The translations under genes and the position numbers were made by a program. Below the pieces are notes generated by a model. That model was not told the DNA's origin. It saw nothing but the letters and a program-made list of their open reading frames with translations, and did no database searches. Shown piece by piece: positions 21,561-33,597 of a stretch of DNA of 64,000 nucleotides. The stretch's first letter is position 1, and each line of letters begins with the position of its first letter. The stretch is from Guadua angustifolia (taxonomy: Eukaryota; Streptophyta; Magnoliopsida; Poales; Poaceae), in NCBI GenBank assembly GCA_036346375.1, contig CM070511.1, positions 14,260,001 to 14,324,000 on the forward strand, read 5' to 3'.

Positions 21561-23830
21561 ACTTCCTGACCCCATTAAAGATGGTTAGGTATGATCATGT
21601 GCCTCAGATCTACTTGAACTCTCATAAGATTATAAAGCACTAAAATTATATGTACAAAGTACGGCTACTAAATTTTGATCCTTACGACCAACTGTGTGTA
21701 CTCGACCTTTTAATCTCTACTCATTTTTCTTCATTAATTCTATATTTATGGCTAGAGCAGCAAGTTACGACTTTGTACTACTCCCTTTGATCACAAATAG
21801 TTATCATTTTAGATCTACATACTCTCTAAAACTCAATATTGAAAGTGATTTGCCATGTTGGCCTTGCATATCATCTCTTTCTTCTTCCTCTCTCTATCTC
21901 CTCTTTCCTCCCACCCCTTCGATGGCTCAGAGCCCCAGACACAAGGTCCTCCAGCACATGTGACGCTACTGCCCAACCGGTCGCCCATCTGCTCACTACA
22001 ACGCCCATGATATGAGACGTGAGTGGCTGTTGAGCTTAAAGAGATATTATTGAGTTTATTTTAAAACTGATATAATTTGATATAAAATTATTTTATTTAT
22101 TATCTAAATGGTTACTTAAAATTGAGTTAATAAGTCAGTATCGAGCAGGGCCATATTAATATTTTTCACTCAAAATAGACTTAATTTAATTTTAAACTCA
22201 TTAACTACAATGTTTGAAGATTTTGACTCGAAACAGCCAACTTTTCGCTATTGACCCCGGCTGCCCATCCTGCAACGCACACAACTAGAGGTGCGCTCTG
22301 CAACATGCAACACAAAGTTGCCCTTATTGCTCTTATGCAACTGACGTGCCGATCTCTAAATCCAGTGAGCTACGTCGACATCCATTCACATCATATCATG
22401 TTCCACCTATCACTAATTCTATTCCGCTATTTAATTTGATTCTTTTGCTGACAGTGGCTAGCAATCGAGTTTCTTCTTGCTCACCTCAGTTCAGTTTTTC
22501 TATCGCCTTTTCGTCATCTACTGTGCGTTCTACAGTTTGAAACGCTCACCTCCCGCTCACACCCACCAGGTTGTCACCCACGTGAGCACCCGTAGTGTTG
22601 TCTCCCGAAACCGTCACCATCATTGGTTTCCCGATCGCACCATCATTGGTTTCCTGAACAGCGCCGGTCGTATATACGCTGTTAAGATATAATCTGACAT
22701 TTGGTCTTAGTTGCTAAGATATCATTGAACTATATCTCTTTTTGACTGAATTAGAATCTTTTCTCTATTTCACTGTGAATATAGCATCCCATAGTACAAG
22801 AGAATCAGTCTAATAAAGAGGAGAGTTTTACCTCCCTGTATCCTATGTGTTCTTCATCTATTTTCGATTGATACATTGTGATTTGCTTATAGTACTCATC
22901 ATTATTTTACAAACGATATTAATATGAAGCTCTCAGAAGCCATCAAGGTTGTCTACCTGCATCTATCTACATTGCTTCGGATTTCTATTGGCATCGAGTG
23001 ATTATATCTACTGCAAGCCGTACGTAAGTTCAAAGCACATAAGTTAATTGCATTTGAGTAGTCTTTTAATCCTATAGATTATTTTCCCTAATTACCAAGA
23101 TTAGTCGTTCTTAATATTTATTGAAGACAGGATTAATCTAATCAACCAATTAGGGTTCACAGTTATTATTCATCAAACCAATGAAAAAAAATAATGTGTT
23201 GCCAGCCAAGCAGGCCTAACGCCATCAGCGCCACTCTTGTCGAGCCACCGGTGCTGACTTGCCCCCACATCGTGCCCATTGCACGGTTGTGTTTCTCATG
23301 CCGGAGTCATGCAACGCACCCATTGTAGGCCTTGCCTGGCACCATGCTGCCACTGTGCAAAGCACCACCGGCTGCCATGCGCCCACTCCAACCACCTCCC
23401 ACGGTAGCCCCACCCGATGCGCAACTCCTACTGCATATATATATTAGGCCCGCCACCTAGATTCGCCAGATCCTACGCCGCTCGGAGCTCCCACCGAGCA
23501 CCACCTAGCCGCCAACACTGTGCGCCTTGCTCCCACCATCCACTAAGCACTACCAGCTCATAGAGCGAGGCCCTAGCAACCTATGGTTTTTAACGTACCT
23601 TGCCCAATGGATTGGGCCATGCTAGCTAGCATGTAGGCTGGCATTGCCAACTAGACAATAGCAGCCCATAGTGTGAGAAACTGTCCCAAAGGACAAATTT
23701 TTTGGCCATGGCAATTTTTCATTTTGGCCCATGAGTTTCCAGTTATTTACATGAAAATCTTAATGTTGTGGCAATTTTACACACTAGATCTTAAAGTTTC
23801 CTAGCTCCTACCATCGCCCCAAGCGAGGGC
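21560..23830. other. Gene-poor stretch with minor repeat traces
   Basis: No gene is supported. At 21780-21840, TACTACTCCCTTTGATCACAAA followed by ATAGTTATCATTTTAGA resembles one end of a Stowaway-type MITE; I could not find its partner. At 22680 a TGTTAAGATATAATC start, an AT-rich body with AATAAA-like sequence and a possible CTACA end near 22970 suggest a solo LTR, but no target duplication was found. The 23220-23470 segment is GC-rich and gives overlapping open frames on both strands without recognisable domains. Confidence 0.35.
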
Positions 23831-23833
23831 GAG

Positions 23834-24840
23834 ATGGCCTTAGAGCTAGTAGTGGCCGAGTCCCCTCGAGTGAGGAGGATGGAGTCTCCAACACCCCTTC
23901 GGCTAGTCAAACGGCCTCAGACCTTGTCGCCGAGACCATCCGACCAGGTGACCTTCAATCACTCGCTTGGATGTTATGAAGTTTCTTTGGATATAATTCA
24001 GCAAATACTGAATAAACAGTGGGCTACCTGGGGGTTGATATGCAGAAGTCAGTGATTGCTCTGCAGACATCTCCCAAGCAGAGTCCCCATCGACTAGAGC
24101 TGTCGAGCAGGTAAGGCCACTATCGAGCAGCGCTTGTGGATTCCATCTTCGGTAGTTGTTCATTAACATTGGATACTGATCTACAGATTCAGTCACCAGC
24201 TGTTGTCCCGCCGGTGCCACTTCTTGCACTAATCGAAAAGCCAGCTACCAAGACTAGACTAGTCCTGCCAAAAAATACTGTGCAGAGAAAAAATGTGCAG
24301 GCAAAACTTAAACTGGCGAAGTAAGTCACCTTCTTTTCCACTTGCGATTGTTCCTCTCTCTTTTGGAGACATAAAACAAGAAATGTTTTGTAGGAAAAGT
24401 GTGTCTAGCGGTGTTGTCGACAATGTCGCCATAGATGCCTTGTCATCTCTTGGCACGGTCTCTATGATCGCAACTCCCTCTTTGGCAGCTCCTGTAGCAA
24501 TGACTGTTCCCCCTTCTTCAGCTTCCCAAGAGCCTCGGATATTTTGGTCTATCTTGAAGCCCCAGTTTCAGGTACGTGACCACTACCAAATCTCTCTGGG
24601 CTCTACCTTGTTCCTTGCTTCACTCTCTAACACCCCTTGGCCTATTCCCGTAGTGCGCCGCGGACACCCTGCTCGAAGTAGAAGCATTCTGGGAGCAGGC
24701 CCACTAGAAAACGGAGCAGCTCATGGCATCTAGTCAACAAGTGCTCAAGATGAGAGACACCAAACTAGGTGCCCTTAGAGCTGAGCTAGAGGCACTACAT
24801 GATTTTTTGCATATCTTTATCAACCATATGACTTAGACTT
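23834..24840 (+). pseudogene. Tat-type gypsy accessory gene, spliced coiled-coil C-terminal part
   Basis: This plus-strand gene runs opposite to the gypsy pol that follows. Three exons join in frame through two clean introns: 24321-24393 (GTAAGT ... TTTTGTAG) and 24572-24653 (GTACGT ... TTCCCGTAG). Exon 1 ends NVQAKLKLA, exon 2 begins KSVSSGVVDN and ends KPQFQ, and exon 3 reads CAADTLLEVEAFWEQ and then MRDTKLGALRAELEALHDF, a coiled coil. A TAG at 24706-24708 cuts exon 3. The pattern (two short introns, coiled-coil end, followed by tandem repeats, convergent with pol) matches the accessory gene of gypsy B at 56141-58380. The start and the Transposase_28-like N-terminus are not visible here. 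Confidence 0.6.
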
Positions 24841-25079
24841 TGTAACAAACATGAACTTGTTGGGTAGCACATGTAGAACTGACTAGAGGCCTCATCTCCC
24901 ATCGGCTGCTGAGCTTTAGATGTCTGATAATCTAGTGCTCATATGCACGCAGGATAGAGTCGCTCGTCATAGGGTTCACGCATGGCCACTCATTAGTTTG
25001 ATTTGCTAACATCCTAAGTATGTGATCGAGTAAATGCATGTATAAAATCGCATGTAAAAGAGACAAATAAACTGAGATC

Positions 25080-25700
25080 AGGGGATTGTGCCTACATTGT
25101 GTTTCGCTCGATAACGGTATCAACCAAAAGAAAACTAGAAGAGGTATCGGGTGACCTGTAGCCCTCAACTCCTTACTCGATGAAACCAGCGAGTGAGGAG
25201 TAGAGTGTAGTAAGCACAATGCTGTGATGTAGCCCTCGACTCTGTACCCGATAGCTGGATCGAGATGAAAGTGGAGCATTAGTAACACGCACCTGTTGCG
25301 ACTCCAAACCCCTTATTCAATAAACGTATTGACCCGTGGGTAGAGCTAGATGAAGACAAAAATCGAGTGATGTAGCCCTTGACCTCCTACTCAGTGGTTG
25401 TCTCAAGTAGAAGGAAGGGCGTATGTGCCAATGTGCATGTTGTAGCTCGTGACCCTTTGCTCGATTCGAGGAAAAAGTAGAGCATTAGAATCAAGAAGCA
25501 TTAGAAAAGATCAAGCAATATAGCTCCTGTCCCTCCGCTCGATGAATGCATCGGGGTGATGGTAGAGCAAGTGCGCTGACCAAACATGTGATGCAGCCCT
25601 CGGCTCTCTACTCGATGAGTGTATCAAGGAGAAATTAAGGCGTGAGCATCATAGATGGTAGCCTTTGACCATACGCTTAGGTGCGTGAGCCCCCACGCGT
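25080..25700. repeat. Degenerate tandem repeats, about 8 units
   Basis: The phrase (G)TAGCCCTCGACTC...TACTCGATG recurs about every 60-100 bases (25158, 25230, 25370, 25441, 25520, 25591 and weaker copies), usually followed by GTAGAGC or GAGTAGAG. Similar repeats are common between the accessory gene and pol of grass Tat-type gypsy elements. Copies are too diverged for a strict period. Confidence 0.65.
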
Positions 25701-25904
25701 GCTGGTGAGGCTCAGCCTTCTCTTTTTTTACACGTGACCAAATGTTGCTGTAACCTTCGTGCCCTTTCAGCTTCGAGGTGGCTCATCTTGACTTAGCGTC
25801 TCTTTGGTTCCCGCATTTATGTGGAAGTGTGAAGGACACCTCGTGGATCAAAACCGACACGACTCTGGGTGGTTTGTGATTATGGCACAACCCGTTCCCT
25901 GAGC

Positions 25905-25910
25905 TATAAA
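25905..25910 (+). promoter_or_regulatory. Probable TATA box of the plus-strand gypsy gene
   Basis: TATAAAAAG in CTGAGCTATAAAAAGACAGG lies 89 bases upstream of the ATG at 25994, a normal plant spacing, and after a CACGACTCTGGG-type block. It would drive transcription toward the end of pol. Confidence 0.5.
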
Positions 25911-25993
25911 AAGACAGGACTTGTTGTCACCTGCCACAACTTGTCTTCTCTCTTGTCCCTTACTCACAACACTTTAGCCTCTTAACTCCATCC

Positions 25994-26575
25994 ATGGCCT
26001 CCACTCCACCATCGTCCTTGTCTGTGGAGATCGTCAGAGGATCCCCTCCTTTGGAAATCACCATGGAGATTCCTCCCCCTCCGCCTCCAACCGCAGGCTC
26101 CTCGAGGTGGATTGTCATCGTCATCTCTAAAGAGGAGGAGGAGGAGATCAGTTGGAAGGTCGTTGAGAGGACAGTCCAACCAAAGGAGGATGAGGTTACT
26201 AGCAAGCTGCACGTCGTCATCGAAGAAGACGATGCCACTTCTGCTCCTTTTGCGAGAGCAGATGCCACCGCCGGCACACGAGGAGAAGAAGGTGAAGCTA
26301 CCAGTGCTAGTGAAGGAGGTGAAGCTCAAAACAGCTTCAACAGCTTGGCGCCTACTCACCCTCTAAGCCCTTGTGGTGCTTGAAGGCTTTTGGCAATGAA
26401 GAGGTCGCCTTCTTCATCGACAAGCGACCGAGTCTTCACCTCTTCGTCTAGCCTGCACAAAGGGTGTAGGCCCATCTCGGGGACAATCAGCTTCTAGTCC
26501 CCATGGATGCAAGGGAGGCGGCACGATGCCTCGGGGGACAAGTAGTTATAGGATACCAGTCTCAAAACGTAATCA
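25994..26575 (+). pseudogene. Second plus-strand gene of gypsy A, unknown function
   Basis: The frame opens at ATG 25994 (MASTPPSSLSVEIV), continues with a Pro-rich and an acidic segment (KEEEEEISWKVVE, VVIEEDD) and runs to 26383. The downstream sequence reads on in another frame as CLKAFGNEEVAFFIDKRPSLHLFV and VPMDAREAARCLGGQ to about 26575, so a frameshift near 26350 is likely. I do not recognise a domain. It ends next to the end of the minus-strand integrase, so the two genes converge. It may be a second accessory gene or the displaced N-terminus of the first. Confidence 0.5.
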
Positions 26576-26649
26576 AATGACTTTTGTTAGTAAAAATAAT
26601 AAAGTTTTACTTCACCTGAATTTTTGCAGTGATGCACTGTTTTTTGTTC

Positions 26650-27831
26650 ACGTGTGAAATCTTTTTAGTTGGTCAATGTTCCACAAGTTGTCTAGTATCA
26701 TTCCTTCCGATGCCGTACTAATCCGAGTCGAGTCACTTCGACCACCACGTACGAACCTTCCCACTTAGGTGTATCTTACTTCTGCACCTTTCATAGTACT
26801 AAATCCCCCATGGTGAGCACTATTTCCTGGATCCTCTGGCCATGGTATCTGCATAAAGCTTGCTGATACTTGGCTATTTGAATGGAGACGCTTGATCTCT
26901 GTACTCTTTGAGTAGATTTACATCATCGGTTCACATATGCTCTTGTTCCTTTTTTGAGTAGTTGTCCACTCGAGGTGATCTGAATATTAACTCGGTCGGG
27001 AGCATCGCTTCTGCTCCATAGACCAAGAAAAATAGTGTTTCACAGTGGCTCGACTAGTCGATGTGTGAATGGTCCATAGCACCGAGGGTAGTTCTTTTGC
27101 CCACCGGGTCGATTAAGCCTTGAGCCTATCGAATACGTGGGTCTTCACCCCCTACAAAATTATGCTGTTGGTGCATTTGACCTGACCGTTACTCTGAGAA
27201 TGAGCTATAGAGGCGAAGCAAAGTTTGATACCCAAACTGTGAAAGTATTGCTCTTCAACTAGCTACCATTATCAGTGATTACTTGATTAGGGATGCCAAA
27301 TCGAGTAATGATGCTCCTCATGAATTTCTTGGCCTCTTCTGAGGTGATGCTCTTGACAATTTCAGCCTTGATCCACTTGGTGAACGTGTCGATTGCCACG
27401 AACAAGAACTTGTAACCTCCATGGGCTCTAGGGAAAGGTCCCTATATATCCAAGCCCTAGACGGTGAAATGCAAAGAAAGAGGAATAGTTTGCAGGGCCT
27501 GGGCTGGTTGGGTGGTTTGCTTGCTGTAAAATTGGTAGCTTTCTTACTTTTTCACTAGCTCGCAAGCATCCTAGAGGGCTGTCGGCTAGTAGAAACCCTG
27601 CCGAAAAACTTTTCCGACTAGAGTGCGGTAGGACGCATGGTGGCCGCAGATGCCTCCATGGACATCGAGCAATATTTTATTGTGCTCTTCCTGAGTGATG
27701 CTCTTCATCAAGATTCCATTACTCCCCTTTTGGTAGAGTTTGCCGTCTACCAATGCGTATAGCTTGGAATTACATGCAATTTCTTTGTCTGAGGCATCAT
27801 CATCAGGGATCTCTCGACCTTCAAGATAGGC
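26650..27831 (-). pseudogene. Gypsy A integrase, badly decayed
   Basis: Minus-strand reading gives a zinc-binding remnant with GFY.PTALQDACELVKK near 27600, then DTFTKWIKAEIVKSITSEEA near 27410-27350 (first catalytic Asp region), RFGIPNQVITDNG near 27290 (second Asp), and ALCRYHGQRIQEIVL and MGDLVLRKVQ near 26850-26800. Many stops lie between these blocks and the third catalytic region is poorly preserved. Order and spacing match gypsy integrase. Confidence 0.75.
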
Positions 27832-28606
27832 CTAGAATGGAGTTATCCAAGTCATCTCGCCTTTGAGTAGTGCAGCTTTCGTGTCTACGTGTTCTGCCTC
27901 TCTAATTCGATAAGACTGCTGGTCGAGTTGGGCAGCATCTATCTCCCGTACAGGGGAGATGGATGGGTTAAGGATTTTCTCATTGAAGACTCCTGCAGGT
28001 ACCGGTGAACGGAATGAAGCAAGCCTAGCAAGTTCATCAGCTGCAGAGTTATCAATTCGCCGGATATGCCTTACCTCGAGCCCTTTGAACTTGAGCTCCA
28101 ACTTGCAAACCTCGTTCAGGTATGCCACCATATTTTCATTCAAGCACTGGTACTCCTTCTGCACTTGGTTTATGATTAGTTGTGAGTCCCTTTTCATGAA
28201 TAATCGCATGATCCCAAGTGTCGTAGCTATTCGGAGCCCATTGATCGGTCCCACGTATTCTATAATGTTATTCGAAGCTTCAAAATCGAGTTGAATGACA
28301 TATTTGAGTTCCTCACCAGTCGGGGATTTGAGCATGATACTGGACCCCGAGCCTTGGAGCTTGAGTGATCCATCGAAGAACATAGTCCAGTGGTCATCGA
28401 CCATCTTGTGCTCCTTTTTCTCGACGTGTGTCCATTCCATGATGAAGCATGCTAGGATCCCTGACTTGACACTAGTCCGCGGTGCGAAATTGACCTTGAA
28501 CTCATTGAGTTCAATCACCAACTGCGCAATTTGCCCTGTTGCCTCTCGGTTGCGTATCACCACCTTGAGTGGGTATGTCGTCATGACCATAATCTTATCC
28601 GCCTAG
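27832..28606 (-). pseudogene. Gypsy A RNase H domain
   Basis: Open on the minus strand from about 28590 to 27832. MVDDHWTMFFDGSLKLQGSG gives the first catalytic Asp (FDGS). ASNNIIEYVGPINGLRIA corresponds to the family block with catalytic Glu (here NIIEY), and FMKRDSQLIINQVQ carries the third Asp. RRIDNSAADELARLAS is the last conserved block. All four blocks are present, so this is the best preserved part of gypsy A. Its natural start is fused to the upstream RT domain; the ATG is only an ORF boundary. Confidence 0.85.
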
Positions 28607-29213
28607 AAGTATTGCTGTAGCTTTCGGGAGGTCATCAGGATGGTGTACAACATCTTCTATATTTGCAGGTATCGCAGCTTGGCATCATGCAAGACCTTGC
28701 TCACGTAGTACACCAGCTTTTGGACTTTGGTCTTTTTCTCGGGACAATCTCATTCAACCACCAAGACTATATTTACTACTTGGGGATAGCTGCAATATAT
28801 AGAAAGAGCTCCTCATTTTTGTTAGGTGAAATCAAAATTGATAGAGAAGATAAATATCTTTTCAAATCTTGAAAAACTTTTTCTGACTCCTTGGTCCACT
28901 CGAAAGTGTCCTGCTTCTTAAGCAGCATGAAGAATGGTAGCCCTCGCCCGCCCATCCGAGAGATGAATCAATTTAGAGTTGCAATGTAGCCTGCGAGCTT
29001 TTGCACTTCTCTTAGTGTCTGTGGAAGACACATTTGTTCGATAGCCTCGATTTTGCGCGGGTTGGCTTTGATGCCTCAACTAGACAGTAGGAAACCGAGA
29101 AGCTTACTGGACGGAATGCCGAACATGCACTTCTCAGGGTTAAGCATCATTCGATACTTCATGAGGTTATTGAATGTTTCCTCAAGGTCACCGATTAAGG
29201 TGCTCCCAGTTTT

Positions 29214-29790
29214 TTATTTTATCAAAATGTCATCAACGTATGCTTCTACATTGTGCCCTATTTGGGATTTCAAACAGTTTTGAATACAGCATTGATAGGT
29301 GGCACCAACACACTTCAAACCAAAAAGAATTTTAATATAATAGAATACACCAAAAGGCATAGTGGAAACAATTTTCTCCTCATCTTCTGTGAACATGCTA
29401 ATTTGGTGACAACCCGGAAAGGTATCTAGAAAACTTAGCAGTTCACAACCCGCGGTAGAGTCCACTATTTGGTCAATGCGGGGAAGAGAAAAATGATCCT
29501 TAGGGTAGGCTTTTTTGAGATCGGTGTAGTTGACGCACATCCTCTACTTGCCGTTGGGCTTCTTGTCGAGGACAGGGTTTGCTAGCCACATCGGGTAACA
29601 GACCTCTCGAATGAAGCCGACCTTCAGGAGTTTGCCAACCTCTTCTTGTATGGCCTGCTTTCGATCTTCTGCGAATCTATGCTGCTTCTGCACCACAGGC
29701 TTGATGCTTGGTTCCATAGCCAACCGATGATCGATCACCTCTGTGGGGACCCCAGGCATGTCAAGTAGTTACCAAGCAAACATGTTGCGG
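29214..29790 (-). pseudogene. Gypsy A reverse transcriptase
   Basis: Minus-strand reading gives EVIDHRLAMEPSIKPVVQKQ near 29740, KLLKVGFIREVCYPMWLANPV near 29630, then a stop near 29540, then MCVNYTDLKKAYPKDHFSLP (29540) and TMPFGVFYYIKILFGLK. The catalytic motif YVDDILIK is intact at about 29240-29217. The palm region is followed by sequence to 28700 with several stops. Breaks mean no active enzyme, although the catalytic YVDD survives. Confidence 0.85.
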
Positions 29791-30287
29791 TTTGCGCAAA
29801 GAAAGATGACGAGCTCGACTTCTTATTTAGGATTAAGGTCGGCACCCACCTTGAGTGTCTTGGAGGGCTCTGACGGGTCTAAGGGCACTGTTTTGACATC
29901 CCCACTGGTCTTCTTGTCCTTCTTGCCATCATCGACCAGGTCTTTGGTGGTGCTATTGGACACGAGAGCTTGATCGCTACTCTTGGATTTTTGGCGCTTA
30001 GCTTCGTTACCGTCGGCACTGGCTGCCGATCTATAGAGATGCTTGACCATCTCTAGACTTTTCTTGTCGCACCTGACTGTGTCGCGTTGGTCTCCCTTGA
30101 TCATAAGGATTCCTTTTGGCGTCGGCATCTTGATGATTTGATACACGTAGTGCACCACTACTATGAATTTGGCTAGCATTGGGCGGCCCATGATCATGTT
30201 TTAAGCAGTCTCAAAGTCTACTACATTAAAGAGAATCTTTTCAGTGCAGAAATTATCTAGCGTTCCAAACATAACTGCTAGCTCGAT

Positions 30288-30473
30288 CTAGCCAAGCAGT
30301 ATTGACAATGAGCGCAGAGTTATGCCATGGAACAGCTCGGCTCCGGCCTTTATTTCTGTCCGAGGGATTCCCATGTTCTTTAGTGTTTTCGTGAAGATTA
30401 GGTTTAATGAACTACCTCCATTGACCAAGATTCGGGTGACCTTAATGTTGATGATGGTGATCTCGACCACCAC
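30288..30473 (-). pseudogene. Gypsy A aspartic protease
   Basis: The frame reads TRILVNGGSSLNLIFTKTLK and then GIPRTEI...FHGIT, the protease of Tat-type gypsy elements. The catalytic triad of this group is D-G-G; here the first residue is Asn (NGGSS), which would abolish catalysis. It sits between gag and RT as expected, and RPMLAKFIVVVHYVYQIIKMPTPKG (30190-30110) continues the same domain. Confidence 0.8.
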
Positions 30474-30479
30474 GGGATA

Positions 30480-31720
30480 TCACCTCAGATGTAGGACCAC
30501 GGCTAGGTGATCTGATTCGTCAAAGGTGATTGGCATTTTCAACCACTTGAGAAATCTGGAGAGAGCTGGCATGGCTAGGTTGACCTCCCTTTCAACCGCC
30601 TTGTACTGTCTCTTGGACTCATAAGTGGCAGATCCTCTAAAAATGTGCACCAACTTGTGATCAGCCCCGTGGTATTCAGGCTCGTCGTCCTCGGGTTTTC
30701 CTTTGGCCTGCTTGATTCCGCGCTCGGTGATGGCAGCCTTGAGCTTCTCTTGGACCTTCTTACTGATCACTTGGCATTCGTCAAAGTCATGTTTGTCCGT
30801 ATGATGGACTAGGTAGTACTTGTTCCCTCCATAGCTTCGGCCATTGTTGTCACCTAGGTTGTGCACCTTGCCCCTTTCGACCGTGGCTACAATGGAGTTA
30901 CTTTTGTGTTTCTCCCTGTAGTTCTTGTTCTTCTTCGCCCCTTGCTTGGATGACCCAAGCTTTCCCTTTAGCTCCCTGTCCTTGACACCATTTTTGACGT
31001 CCACTATGACCACTTCATCTAAGATGTCAGGAATCAGGTTGCGCTTGTCATTGAAGCATCAAATAAAGCCACGCAATGACACTCCTGGCTTTTGCACCAC
31101 CTGATGCAAGTTTCTACGAATTTCGAGGTATTCATATGTACCCTAAAAATTGGTGATGAACTAGTCCCGCAACTCTACCCACGACGATATTGATTGAGGT
31201 GAGAGGTTGAGTAACCAAGATACACCATCTAGGGTGGTGAGCAGATAGTTGGCCATCATCTTCTCGTTTCCTTCGGCAGCTCTCATGACTATAGTGTAGA
31301 TCTGTAGCCACTCGATGGAGTTAATTTTGCCCAAGTACTTCTCAACCAGGCCTAGTTTAAACTTGTCTGGCCATCTGACTGTGCGCAACTTAGGAGTGAA
31401 CACCTTGCACCCCTCATCGACGTCCTTAGGGGTCGCCTGCCATTGCCATTGGCGTGCATCATGTCGAGGAGGGAACCTGCACCATGTCAACGAGCGGCCC
31501 CTTGAAGGCGAAGATTCGTCGCGTCAAGTTAGACGTGCTAGAGATCAGTCCCTTGAGGATGGGGACTCATTTTCTCATCACTCGTGATCCTTGCGGTCAC
31601 GCTCTTCCCTTCAATCACATAGGACGTCACGCAGATCCTGTATATTGTGAGGGATACAGTCTTGAAGAACCCAAGGCATCTCTGGTGGGGGTTGGAACAG
31701 ACGGTCCTGGAGGCTGAATG
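30480..31720 (-). pseudogene. Gypsy A gag, central and C-terminal part
   Basis: The core gag domain (Retrotrans_gag type) is read at 31420-31161: WPDKFKLGLVEKYLGKINSI, EWLQIYTIVMRAAEG and MMANYLLTTLDGVSWLLNL. Further blocks at 31150-31040 and 31013-30480 include KYYLVHHTDKHDFDECQV, a degenerate zinc-binding box. Stops near 31160 and 31020 split the gene. The N-terminal part lies beyond the copia insertion, at 61238-62091. Confidence 0.8.
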
Positions 31721-31937
31721 GCTAGAGCTAGCCATTGCCGATCTCGCTGCTCGATGACTATCGTGAGATGGTCCCAGTAGCTAGCTCCTAGCACCTTGTC
31801 GGCTGGGACGTTCGAACCTCAAGTTGGGTGCTCGAGCGGTTGAGCTTGTGCGGCATCGAGTAGTGTTTTCTTCTGGTCGAACATTGGAGTCATCGGGTTG
31901 CCTGGATCAAATGGTGGAAGGGATTTCTTTGGCAAAT

Positions 31938-31942
31938 GAGTG
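31938..31942. repeat. Copia target-site duplication GAGTG, left copy
   Basis: GAGTG precedes the copia LTR start TGAAGGATCG. The same five bases follow the other LTR end (TGGTCTTTCA) at 61233-61237. This links two sites 29.3 kb apart as the two ends of one insertion. Confidence 0.85.
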
Positions 31943-33597
31943 TGAAGGATCGAGATGGAGAATAGAGGGGGGTGAATGGTCGCAAATAAAATTTTTCCCC
32001 AAAATATTCCAACTAATACCTCAAAAAAATCGCGCAAAGGAAATTGTGAAAAACCTGAACAACTAGACAACTATGTGCACCTCTAGCTTACATGGATGAG
32101 TACCACAAAATATGTGGGGATTTTTGAGTCACAATCCTGGTTGTCTAGTATCCAAAATAAAAAGGAATAAATTCAACTCTTACTTTTAGAAAGGAAATCA
32201 ATTCAAATCACAAAACTCACTTTCAGAAAAGTAAAAGCAGAATTTCCAGAAACTGTCCTCAATTAGAATAGGTGGTTGGTGGGTTTCTGGTACTGAAGAA
32301 ATTTTTATAATTTTTCTCCCTATGAGAAGATGAGTTGTGAAGAACTCCACCAAATTTTACCTCAAAATGCTTACATAAAAATGAGTAAAACTCGAAGAAC
32401 ACAAATAGTTAGGAACTTCTAGCAAAAAGTTTAGGGCTCGGTTTTCACCTCATGGCACCCAAATAGTGCAACAAGTGGACTCCAAAATTTTTCTACAGAT
32501 GTATATGAGAGTCTTGCACCTTCTCAAAGAAGAATCACTCAAAAATGATTTTTTTATATTTTTCTAAAAATCAAATACTAACTTCTATATGAAGAACAAG
32601 TTCTGGACAGAGTTGCAACTTGAAAGAAAAGATAATCTCTACTCAATTCAAGAGTACAAAAGAGATGTAAGACCATATGAACACACTCAAGAATCCAAGA
32701 TCAGCATTTGGAAAGAGGGGAGGCAAATCCAAATTGCAAGAAAGTAAATTGCGTGAAAGTAAATTACAGGAATTTAAATGCTGAATTTAAGACATAAAGT
32801 AAGTGTGTAATTTAAATTCAAGCTTGAATGAAAAATATTTCCATTTCTAGAAGGAAAAGGTTTACAAAGCCACACAACAAGGTGAGCAGAGCTCAAAGGA
32901 GCACAAAAAACTCTTCAACCTTCAAGGGAAGGAGGCTACCCCTCCACCCCTATTTATACTACTCTTGGGCCACCTACCACCCTTGGATGCAGCTTTCAAC
33001 CCTAGAGAACTCATCTAAGGGCTAGGATTTGCCCACTCACACAGCCATGCAAGGGCTAATCCAAAACCCACACATATACCGGGTTTTCTTGCACGGTTTT
33101 CAAAGGATACTACCTAGACCCGCTAACCTATCAACTAGACCGCAATCCGACGGCCTTCCTTGATCCATGCGGCGTCTAGCTTGAATCTCCTCCTTTCCTT
33201 GTCTTCTTGGCTTGCCTGGACTCCATCTCCGATCATCTTCCGGTGATCTTCCGACCGTCTGGACCTCTGACGCTCCTCGCCTAGTCCTAGTCTTCCTCCA
33301 CCTCACCATGACCTAGGACCGTCACCCTGCAACCATCAAAGACAAGGAAAAACCTTTCACATAGCAATGCCCACACATATTTTCAATGATTATCCCAAAA
33401 TCATTAATCAATCATAATTTCTCTCAAATGTCTGGTGCTACCACCCCTTGGCCGGTAGCACTGGGAAAAGCAACCGACACTCAAATTGCTTCAATTTGAA
33501 GATCCAATTCAAATCAAACTCAATTTCAAATCAACCCAATCTCAAATCTTGTCAATTACTCATCACATCCAAGGATAGACCTCCACATGGTCTTTCA
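31943..33597 (-). repeat. Copia 3' LTR
   Basis: About 1,655 bp, with TG...CA ends (minus strand TGAAAGACCATG ... CGATCCTTCA). The segment 33190-33597 matches 60822-61232 closely, with about twenty differences by eye. GGTGGCACCCAAAT-like AT-rich body and the phrase GAGAATAGAGGGGGGTGAATGG near 31960 are typical of Sirevirus LTR ends in grasses. No gene inside. Confidence 0.85.

Larger units (their letters stand above)
25700..31942 (-). mobile_element. Gypsy A: Tat/Retand-type Ty3/gypsy retrotransposon, main part
   Basis: Minus-strand order is gag (31720-30480), protease (30473-30288), reverse transcriptase (29790-29214), RNase H (28606-27832), integrase (27831-26650), then convergent plus-strand genes. 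This order is Ty3/gypsy, and the plus-strand genes after integrase are typical of the Tat/Retand/Grande group. The element is interrupted at 31943 by a copia insertion, and its 5' part continues at 61238-62272. The 3' LTR was not delimited; it should lie at or before 25900. Confidence 0.8.

Noticed and set aside
23225..23447. Overlapping GC-rich frames (62 codons each strand)
   Set aside because: Mirror-image frames in GC-rich sequence, no start context, no recognised family.
25982..26359. Minus-strand frames opposite the plus-strand gypsy A gene
   Set aside because: Antisense of the acidic plus-strand frame (Asp/Glu codons read as Ser/Leu); the TATA box and conserved blocks support the plus strand.
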